The translations under genes were made by a program, and so were the position numbers. A stretch of DNA of 38,304 nucleotides, from the NCBI GenBank assembly GCA_039024315.1, contig JBCCQN010000062.1:1-38304 (forward strand). Direction: 5' to 3'. A model generated the notes under the pieces. The model had not been told where the DNA came from, ran no database searches, and saw only the letters and a program-made list of their open reading frames with translations. This DNA is from JBCAWW01 sp039024315. Lineage in GTDB: Bacteria; Bacteroidota; Bacteroidia; J057. Below, piece by piece: positions 32,511 through 38,304 of the stretch. Each line of letters begins with the position of its first letter. The first letter of the stretch is position 1.

Positions 32511-34585
32511 TAGCGAGATAAATTAGTGATAGTATCAGTACCTCGTTGGCGCTCCACGGCCTGACCCAACAAGAATTCTTGGATATTAAAATGGTTTTCG
32601 GACTCGGGACGTTTGTAATCACCATCTTTGTTGAGATAACGAGATTTGAGATCATCGTCAATCATGTGTTGCAATACGCCCCTTACCTGTCGTTTACAGC
32701 TATTATCTTCAAGAGGAAAGACTAACTCCACCCGCCGATTGAGGTTGCGCTGCATCAAATCAGCACTGCCGAGATAAATGCGAGAGCTGCCTTTGGATTT
32801 GAAATAATAGATGCGAGTATGCTCCAAAAAGCGGCCTACGATGCTCTTGACGGTGATATTTTCACTTACGCCTTTGATGCCAGGGCGTAGGCAGCAAATC
32901 CCTCTCACGATCAAATGGATCTTGACTCCCTTGCTCGAAGCCTTATACATCTCTTGTATCATCTCCGGATCAACCAAGGAGTTCATCGCCATGATAATAC
33001 GCGAAGGCTGCTTTTCGCTATGGTTTTCAACGCACTCATGAATAAGGGCAGTGATACTTTTACGTAGGGTGGTGGGAGCAATGAGAAACTTATTCCACTT
33101 TTTTTGTTGTGAGTAACCCGTGAGTAGATTGAAAAAGCCAGAAGCATCTTCGCCCATCTCTTCTGAGCAAGTCATCAAGGAAAAGTCAGTGTAAATTTTT
33201 GCCGTATTCTCATTGTAATTTCCGGTGCCTAGATGTAGATAACGACGAATTTTGTCGGACTCACGCCTCACTACCATACAGATTTTGCAGTGGGTTTTTA
33301 AACCTAGTACACCATAAACCACATTGACACCATAACGATCTAACTCTTTGGCCCAGTCGATATTGTTTTGCTCGTCAAAGCGAGCTTTGAGCTCGATCAG
33401 AGCGGTGACTTGCTTACCATTGTTGACCGCAGTCTTGAGGGCTTTAACAATGCGGGAATCCCCACTAGTGCGATACAAAGTCTGTTTGATGGCCAAAACC
33501 TTTGGATCATTAGCGGCTTCTTCGACAAAATCGACTACATGATTAAAGCTGTCATAAGGGTGATGCAAGATCACATCGCCTTGGCGTAGAGTACGAAAAA
33601 CCTGTCCATTTTTGATAAAACGCCGATCTAAAGCGGGGGTAAATGGCTTGTCCTTAAGCTCTGGATAAGGCAGTTTGAGAAACTTCATAAAGGCCGATAA
33701 ATCCAGATAAGTAGGAATATCATAAACGTCTAGTTCCGTAAGGCCTGTAAGTTCCATCAACAACCTCCGGTTGGCCGCGCTGGTGTCTGTACTGATCTCC
33801 AAACGGATTACGGTTCCCAAGCGGCGCTTGCGCAGCTCCCTCTCAATGAGTTTGAGGAGGTCGTCAGCTTCTGCTTCGGAGAGATCGAGATCAGCGTTGC
33901 GTGTAATGCGAAATTCCGAAACACTCACAATCTTCATACCCGGAAATAGCAAATCCGAATGATGCCGAATCAAATCTTCAATCAATACAAAATCACTCTT
34001 GCCGTTGTCTGGAGGCAGAGAGATAAATCTAGGCAGGCTAGAGGGAATATGAATGACAGCAACCTTATGGTCAGATTTATAAGGCGTCCGCATCTCTACC
34101 ATGAGATTGAGACCAAGACTTTTTAACTGCGGAAAGGGATGGGTTGGATCAATCGCCAAAGGCGTCAATACCGGATAGACATTGTCTCTAAAAAATTTTT
34201 GCAGGTAGTGTTTTTGGTGCTTCCGAAGACTACTAATTTTGCGCAGGCGAATCCCTTTGCGATGCAATTTGGGCAAGATATCTTCACTGAGAGCTTCTGC
34301 TTGGCGCTTTACCGCGCTATGTAGCTGGTAAGAAATTCGTTCTAATACTTCTTGCGGTAAGTAGCCATCAGCCGCTACGTCTTGAATTCCTGCTGCAATC
34401 TGATCTTTTAGACCCGCTACTCGTATCATATAAAACTCATCGAGATTGGAGCTAAATATGGAGATAAACTTTAGGCGCTCCAATAGAGGGTGGGAAGTGT
34501 CTTCTGCCTCTTCGAGAACGCGCTCATTAAATTTGAGCCAGCTCAGTTCACGATTGAAGTAATATCTATAATCTTTAAAACTCAT
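32510..34585 (-). CDS. ppk1: Polyphosphate kinase 1
   Basis: This 691-aa protein is of usual PPK1 length. It reversibly makes inorganic polyphosphate from ATP. The N-domain opens with FNRELSWLKFNERVLEEAED, followed by SNLDEFYMIRVAGL. The phospholipase-D-like C-domains contain the catalytic His432 in KTHCKICMVVRRE (equivalent to the autophosphorylated His435 of Escherichia coli) and HLGTGNYNENTAKIYTD. A second conserved His589 lies in FLEHTR. Downstream, sixA overlaps its stop codon. It is divergent from lptC. Confidence 0.97.
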   Translation of the reverse strand: MSFKDYRYYFNRELSWLKFNERVLEEAEDTSHPLLERLKFISIFSSNLDEFYMIRVAGLKDQIAAGIQDVAADGYLPQEVLERISYQLHSAVKRQAEALSEDILPKLHRKGIRLRKISSLRKHQKHYLQKFFRDNVYPVLTPLAIDPTHPFPQLKSLGLNLMVEMRTPYKSDHKVAVIHIPSSLPRFISLPPDNGKSDFVLIEDLIRHHSDLLFPGMKIVSVSEFRITRNADLDLSEAEADDLLKLIERELRKRRLGTVIRLEISTDTSAANRRLLMELTGLTELDVYDIPTYLDLSAFMKFLKLPYPELKDKPFTPALDRRFIKNGQVFRTLRQGDVILHHPYDSFNHVVDFVEEAANDPKVLAIKQTLYRTSGDSRIVKALKTAVNNGKQVTALIELKARFDEQNNIDWAKELDRYGVNVVYGVLGLKTHCKICMVVRRESDKIRRYLHLGTGNYNENTAKIYTDFSLMTCSEEMGEDASGFFNLLTGYSQQKKWNKFLIAPTTLRKSITALIHECVENHSEKQPSRIIMAMNSLVDPEMIQEMYKASSKGVKIHLIVRGICCLRPGIKGVSENITVKSIVGRFLEHTRIYYFKSKGSSRIYLGSADLMQRNLNRRVELVFPLEDNSCKRQVRGVLQHMIDDDLKSRYLNKDGDYKRPESENHFNIQEFLLGQAVERQRGTDTITNLSR

Positions 34586-34629
34586 GTAAAGCAGCTGCTT
34601 GAATGGGGAGTGAATCCAAACCCATACAA

Positions 34630-34662
34630 CCCTCCTGATTCATAGGCGAACCTTGAGGAGGG
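34630..34662. promoter_or_regulatory. Hairpin in the ppk1-lptC divergent region
   Basis: CCCTCCT and AGGAGGG are separated by 19 bp, 45 bp upstream of the ppk1 start and about 90 bp before lptC. It could be a leader structure for ppk1 or a terminator-like remnant. Confidence 0.3.
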
Positions 34663-34750
34663 ATTTAGAAGCAATTTGACCAAATTGCCGACTATAAGGT
34701 TTCAGAAAATCTAATATAAAGGATTTTTGTTTAATTCTTATTTTTGCGAG

Positions 34751-35371
34751 ATGCCACTAAGACCAATAAATAGGCTGCTTTTGTACTACAGCAAATCATT
34801 TTGTCTAATTGCACTGTGTCTATTAGGCGCTTGGCTGATGACGAGTTGTAGTGGAGAAGAAGAAGAGCGCCCAGGGAGGCCCCTACCAGAAGTAGAGGAA
34901 GGAGTCGATTCGGAATCCTATGGGGTTACCTATGTTTTTTCGGATTCGGCTAGGGTTACTGCTAATCTGATGTCAGCTCACGTAACTGAAAAAGAAGAAC
35001 AAGAAGAGGAAAACTCCAAAAAGCGCATGGTGCATTATCTCGATGGAGGGGTGAAAATCATTGTGCTCAATAGCGCTGGCCAAACTACCAGTACCATTGT
35101 TTCGGAGTCAGGTGTATATGAACGCGATGAAGGGATTGCCGAACTGCTGGGCAATGTGATGCTCAACAATTATAAGGGCGAAAAGTTAGAAACTGAACAA
35201 TTGTTTTGGGATGAAAAAAAGGATTCCGTATATACCGATAAATATGTACGCATCGAAACCCCTGACAAAATCATTACGGGTAGTAAAGGCCTAAAAGCAA
35301 CCTCCGATTTCTCTAGCTATACTATCTTTGGTATCCAAGGGGAAATTGAAACAGACGAAGAACTACAATAA
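34751..35371 (+). CDS. lptC: LPS export periplasmic protein LptC
   Basis: The 206-aa product starts at the ATG at 34751; the TTG at 34727 would add eight residues. It has a hydrophobic N-terminus with a lipobox-like LMTSC (Cys33), then acidic residues, then the LptC/OstA-like beta-jellyroll: YVFSDSARVTANLMSAHV, LDGGVKIIVLN, STIVSESGVYERDEGIAELLGNVMLNN, LETEQLFWDEKKDSVYTDK, IITGSKGLKATSDFS. LptC links the LptBFG ATPase to LptA for lipopolysaccharide export. The next gene begins 3 bp downstream. Confidence 0.92.
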   Translation: MPLRPINRLLLYYSKSFCLIALCLLGAWLMTSCSGEEEERPGRPLPEVEEGVDSESYGVTYVFSDSARVTANLMSAHVTEKEEQEEENSKKRMVHYLDGGVKIIVLNSAGQTTSTIVSESGVYERDEGIAELLGNVMLNNYKGEKLETEQLFWDEKKDSVYTDKYVRIETPDKIITGSKGLKATSDFSSYTIFGIQGEIETDEELQ

Positions 35372-35374
35372 GGC

Positions 35375-35623
35375 ATGCGATTTTATATCGAATATTTATA
35401 TCTCATTTTGATGGTCATGGCCGTCATATTTTTGGCCACTGAGTTTGAAGATCTGATCGAGACCGGTACGATTTATCCGATATTGATCGCAACAGTTCTG
35501 TTTGGCTTTATGTATGCCTTTCGCCGACAGCAGCGCATACAGCTAGATAAGCACATGGAAGAAAAAATGCGTCAAATGGAAGAAGAGGACGATTACACGC
35601 CTAAACCAGAGCAGGAAAACTAA
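35375..35623 (+). CDS. Small two-helix membrane protein
   Basis: This 82-aa protein has two transmembrane helices (about residues 5-21 and 33-49) followed by a charged cytoplasmic tail (RRQQRIQLDKHMEEKMRQ, then an acidic end). It sits between lptC (3 bp) and the CNNM gene (start immediately after its stop), so it is clearly a real, co-translated gene. Its role in LPS export or ion transport is unknown. Confidence 0.75.
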   Translation: MRFYIEYLYLILMVMAVIFLATEFEDLIETGTIYPILIATVLFGFMYAFRRQQRIQLDKHMEEKMRQMEEEDDYTPKPEQEN

Positions 35624-36928
35624 ATGGTGTGGATTATCCTTATCCTTACTCTCTGCCTCTCCTTCTATTTTTCTGGAATGGAGATCGCTTTCTATTCTTC
35701 GAGCCGACTCAAGATCGAATTGCGGGCCGCTCAAGGCGGTTGGGCCGCGACCACCCTTTCCCGCTTTATTCGTAAATGGGAGTCCGAAGCCATTATCACC
35801 ATTCTGATCGGCAATAATTTTGCGCTGGTGATTTTTACTATGATGTTGGAAAGACTGCTTTCCCCCTTGATGGATGATACGTTAGGCTTAGACGGACAAA
35901 GCTTTTTCCTCCTCAAGACATTTATTCAAACGGTCATCGGTACCTTGATTGTGCTCGTGCTCGCAGAATATATCCCTAAAGCGATCTTCCGGTCCAACTC
36001 CGATCGCATTGTCTTTCCTGCGACCTATTTGCTGACCTTCTTTTTTGTACTTCTTTGGCCCATTGTCAAAATCGTCGAAGGCTTTCGCTCCCTTCTACAC
36101 AAAGCCTTTTTTCGCTCGAGCAATGAAAGTGATAGCGATGACCTCACCCTAGGCAAGAAAGACCTGGATCATTATCTCCACGAACTGATCAATACCCCCG
36201 ATGCCGAGAATATCCCCGATCTAGATACTGAAATGCTCAACAATGCGCTGGCTTTTCGGGAGACCAAAGCACGGGAATGTATGATCCCTCGCACGGAAAT
36301 TGAAGCGGTATCAATTGAGGCTAGTTACGATGAGTTGATGGACAAATTTATCGATACGCAGCTTTCTCGCATCATCGTTTATGGTGAAAGTATTGACGAG
36401 GTCAAAGGTTATGTTCACTCGAGCAGCCTGTTTGACATGCCCGATGCTTGGCAAGATTTGATCCAACCCATGACCGTGGTACCGGAGACGATGCCAGCCA
36501 ATATGCTCATGATTGAGCTCACCGAAAACCAACGCAGCGTAGGCCTTGTGGTGGACGAATTTGGGGGTACAGCGGGTATCCTGACCATTGAAGATCTGAT
36601 CGAAGAAGTTTTTGGTGAAATCGAAGATGAATATTATGAAGAGGAATTGGAGGAAGACCTCGTCAAAGTCTCTTATGATGACGGGAGTTTTTTGTTGGGG
36701 GCTCGCCACGAAATCGACTACCTCAATGAAGACCTTGGTCTAGCACTACCGGAAGAAGAGTATTACACCACTCTCGGCGGGCTCGTAACCTATGTAGCTG
36801 AAAATATTCCCGCTAAAGATACCCAGATTAGCATCGAAGAGCGCTACCTCGTGACCATCCAAAAGTCCACTGCTACCCGCATTATCGCGGTCAAACTGGA
36901 AGTAATGCCTGGTGCAGATTTAGAGTAG
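35624..36928 (+). CDS. CNNM/CorC-family membrane protein with CBS pair
   Basis: This 434-aa protein has an N-terminal CNNM (DUF21) domain with three to four transmembrane helices (residues 1-160; SGMEIAFYSSSRLKIEL, NNFALVIFTMM, LAEYIPKAIFRSNSD). A CBS-domain pair follows (about 205-330; MIPRTEIEAVSIE, VVDEFGGTAGILTIEDLIEEVFGEIEDEY), then a CorC/HlyC transporter-associated domain. Relatives handle Mg2+ or other cations, with adenine-nucleotide sensing by CBS. The gene directly abuts the stop of the 82-aa protein gene. In Bacteroidota a similar protein (GldE) is linked to gliding, but that identity is not proven here. Confidence 0.9.
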   Translation: MVWIILILTLCLSFYFSGMEIAFYSSSRLKIELRAAQGGWAATTLSRFIRKWESEAIITILIGNNFALVIFTMMLERLLSPLMDDTLGLDGQSFFLLKTFIQTVIGTLIVLVLAEYIPKAIFRSNSDRIVFPATYLLTFFFVLLWPIVKIVEGFRSLLHKAFFRSSNESDSDDLTLGKKDLDHYLHELINTPDAENIPDLDTEMLNNALAFRETKARECMIPRTEIEAVSIEASYDELMDKFIDTQLSRIIVYGESIDEVKGYVHSSSLFDMPDAWQDLIQPMTVVPETMPANMLMIELTENQRSVGLVVDEFGGTAGILTIEDLIEEVFGEIEDEYYEEELEEDLVKVSYDDGSFLLGARHEIDYLNEDLGLALPEEEYYTTLGGLVTYVAENIPAKDTQISIEERYLVTIQKSTATRIIAVKLEVMPGADLE

Positions 36929-36960
36929 TGAGCTTGGTTTGGGGAGTTGTTGTTTTTTTG

Positions 36961-37002
36961 CTGCTTCGCAGAACGCTTGTCTCTTGGTGGAGGCATGCAT
37001 GC
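36961..37002 (+). repeat. Long mini-hairpin element (42-bp form)
   Basis: It is identical over 42 bp to 21876-21917: stem CTGC/GCAG, loop TTC, AACGCTT, GTCTCTTGG, and an extension ending GCATGCATGC. It lies 32 bp after the CNNM gene stop. Confidence 0.9.
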
Positions 37003-37063
37003 GCGCACCTACCCACGTCTCCTCGGTGGACTCAACATGGCAAGCTGGGGAATCAAGATGTTG

Positions 37064-37086
37064 CCTTGAGCGTAGTCGAAAGGCCT
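37064..37086. repeat. REP-like imperfect palindrome of a second type
   Basis: GCCTT and AAGGC flank GAGCGTAGTCGA, giving a short hairpin. The core CTTGAGCGTAGTCGAA resembles dispersed REP-type sequences that I recall from several bacterial phyla; this is not checked. It is distinct from the AACGC mini-hairpin. Confidence 0.5.
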
Positions 37087-37101
37087 CTAGAAGACATTCG
37101 G

Positions 37102-37124
37102 TTGCTGCGCAGAACGATTCTCTC
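37102..37124 (+). repeat. Degenerate mini-hairpin element
   Basis: Stem TTGC/GCAG (outer T-G wobble), loop TGC, then AACGATT and CTCTC. One base of AACGCTT is changed. Confidence 0.6.
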
Positions 37125-37194
37125 ACATGCCGCAGCCAAAAGGCTCGTATTTCCTTCGGCAATGGAAACTCGATGTCGAATCTTCTGCGCCTCG

Positions 37195-37794
37195 CTACAA
37201 AACGTCCGCCAATCGCTCTCGCAATTGCATAGGAGACTGAAAGTGGATCGTATTGAGTCCGACGCGGCGAGCGCCTTTGAGGTTACGTTCAGAGTCGTCG
37301 ATAAATAAAGTGGTGCTAGGATCGAGTTGATAGCGCTCGATCATCAATTGGTAGATTTTGACATCTGGCTTTTTGAGCATTTCTTGGCCGCTTACTAATA
37401 TCCCTTCAAACCAAGTCAAAAAGTCATAGCGCTCTAGTGCAACTGGAAAAGTCTCGGCAGACCAATTGGTAAGGGCGAGCATACGATAACGTTTGGAACG
37501 AACGAGGGTATCTAAAAGATCAACCGTTCCGAGAATCGGCCCTCCTAACATCTCTTCCCAACGATCATAAAAAGCTCTGATCTCCTTTTCCCATTTTGGC
37601 TGCTCCTTGACCAAGGTCTCTGTCGCCTCTGCCAGAGAACGTCCTCCATCTTGCAACTCATTCCAATCGTGGGTGGTGACATTGGTAAGAAAATCTTCCA
37701 TCTCCTGTTCATCGTCAAAGATCTTGCGATACATATAGCGGGGATTCCAGTCGATTAGCACGCCACCTAGGTCAAAAATGATAGTGTCAATCAT
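37195..37794 (-). CDS. HAD-family hydrolase (subfamily IA)
   Basis: The 199-aa product starts at the ATG at 37794 (MIDTIIFDLGGVLIDW); the TTG at 37803 would add three residues. Motif I is FDLGGVLID (nucleophile Asp8), motif II is LALTNWS, motif III Lys in KKPDVKIYQ, and motif IV FIDDSERN. The helical cap lies between motifs I and II. It should be a cytoplasmic phosphatase or dehalogenase-like enzyme; GGV after the nucleophile is typical of YihX-like glucose-1-phosphate phosphatases, but the substrate is open. It is divergent from the DUF4403-like gene, with 47 bp between starts. Confidence 0.92.
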   Translation of the reverse strand: MIDTIIFDLGGVLIDWNPRYMYRKIFDDEQEMEDFLTNVTTHDWNELQDGGRSLAEATETLVKEQPKWEKEIRAFYDRWEEMLGGPILGTVDLLDTLVRSKRYRMLALTNWSAETFPVALERYDFLTWFEGILVSGQEMLKKPDVKIYQLMIERYQLDPSTTLFIDDSERNLKGARRVGLNTIHFQSPMQLRERLADVL

Positions 37795-37841
37795 AAAGGG
37801 CAAGATAGGATTTTTGCTTGAAAGGCTGCATTTTAGATGAG

Positions 37842-38304
37842 ATGATTTCTACCTCCAGATTAGCGGTTTTGGTCCGCATGCCCCTGCCGGAATTGCAGAC
37901 ATACGTCCATGCTGCGGTCAAGCAATATCTAGAAGAAGAACAACCCACTTTAGAAGCCAAGGAAATTCGTAAAACTGAGGTCAAGCTCAATGGCGAGGTG
38001 CGACTGCTACAAGATCAAAAATATCTCATCACTGAGCTATCGCTCAAGATCGAGACTCGCGTTTTGCCCAGCCTATTTGGCGGCTTAGGAGTATTAAATC
38101 TGCTGGACAAAATCTCTCAAATTCGCTTTGCGATACGCCTGCGTCTTCAAACTCAACTGCAATTAAGTCCCAACGGTAAATTACAGGCCAGCACTGAAGC
38201 AAAATACTATTGGGAACAAAAACCCATGGCCGGCTTGGTTTCCATCGCTAGCGTGATGGGAGGCTTGATTGATAGCAAACTGCCAGACATTTGCTTTGCC
38301 ATCG
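37842..38304 (+). CDS. DUF4403-like protein (cut by window edge)
   Basis: The frame from the ATG at 37842 is open to the window edge (154 codons). The visible part has strand-like alternating residues (EIRKTEVKLNGEVRLLQDQKYL, ITELSLKIETRVLP) and an EAKYYWEQKPMAGLVSI segment, which resemble DUF4403 proteins, perhaps lipid-binding beta-structures. No signal peptide is evident at this start. The family match is by pattern memory only. Confidence 0.5.
   Translation, partial: MISTSRLAVLVRMPLPELQTYVHAAVKQYLEEEQPTLEAKEIRKTEVKLNGEVRLLQDQKYLITELSLKIETRVLPSLFGGLGVLNLLDKISQIRFAIRLRLQTQLQLSPNGKLQASTEAKYYWEQKPMAGLVSIASVMGGLIDSKLPDICFAI

Larger units (their letters stand above)
36929..37194. other. Repeat-rich intergenic region (266 bp)
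   Basis: Between two convergent genes, it holds a long mini-hairpin copy, a REP-like palindrome and a decayed mini-hairpin copy. No gene is seen; the plus and minus open frames here are by-products. Confidence 0.7.

Noticed and set aside
34500..34540. CTC-TTC-GAG followed by AACGCG in ppk1, resembling the mini-hairpin
   Set aside because: It encodes the conserved PPK1 motif NERVLEEAE, so the match arises from conserved residues and codon use; the stem is only 3 bp.
36929..37308. Overlapping open frames with MHASTKRQAFCEA-like peptides here and at 21697-21960
   Set aside because: The shared peptide is just the translated 42-bp repeat, not a protein family.
1..38304. CRISPR arrays, tRNA or rRNA genes, integrases, transposases
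   Set aside because: None was recognised on either strand.

Overview
The window looks like a chromosomal segment of a Bacteroidota bacterium, probably of the Saprospira/Lewinella type (the order and genus are my inference). The support is: proteins with type IX secretion C-terminal sorting domains, many signal peptides and lipoboxes, TAnnTTTG-like -7 promoter boxes, starts without Shine-Dalgarno sequences, an lptC / small membrane protein / CNNM-CorC gene string, and moderate GC content. I see no rRNA, tRNA, CRISPR array, transposase or prophage.

Layout. 1-3373: a cut-off T9SS-type secreted protein on the minus strand, divergent from a hypothetical secreted protein and a serine-hydrolase lipoprotein. 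3378-10816: a minus-strand block with an unknown 264-aa protein, then a tightly packed set of an acidic 228-aa protein, a TPR sensor histidine kinase, a NarL-type regulator and a 1130-aa Gly-rich collagen-like protein. 10954-14558: a PfkB-type kinase, a secreted YD-like protein and a T9SS cargo protein. 14759-18586: an SF1 helicase, a sigma-54 activator without a DNA-binding domain, and a divergent Hpt protein. 18643-23756: secreted or lipoprotein genes (SdiA-regulated-like propeller, VWA protein, unknown lipoprotein, propeller fragment). 23815-26410: isoaspartyl peptidase, a duplicated-domain lipoprotein, an LRR protein. 26535-29396: pheS followed by a fused acetate kinase-PduL phosphotransacylase. 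29616-31949: an erythromycin-esterase-like protein divergent from a free-standing SecD P1-domain lipoprotein. 32016-34585: ppk1 and a SixA-like phosphatase with overlapping stop and start. 34751-36928: lptC, an 82-aa membrane protein and a CNNM/CorC protein. 37195-38304: a HAD hydrolase divergent from a cut-off DUF4403-like protein.

The most unusual signal is not a gene. A dispersed mini-hairpin element occurs at least fifteen times, in both orientations, between genes and in frame inside genes. It has a 4-bp stem, a 3-nt loop (TTC or TGC on one strand, GAA or GCA on the other), then AACGCTT, and in longer copies RTCTCTWGG. Stem sequences differ between copies but nearly always stay paired (CCGC/GCGG, CTGC/GCAG, CTCC/GGAG, CTAC/GTAG, CTAT/ATAG). 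Such covariation is expected if the folded form is selected or copied. One copy supplies the start codon and first residues of a gene. Two unrelated genes share a 21-bp version whose only two differences compensate each other in the stem. Two intergenic copies share a 42-bp identical extension.

Linked functions, where they can be read: pheS and ackA-pduL are close-packed in one direction. Ppk1 and the SixA-like phosphatase are translationally coupled. The Hpt protein and the sigma-54 response regulator probably form a phosphorelay. The kinase/regulator pair overlaps its flanking genes and probably acts with, or controls, the collagen-like protein.
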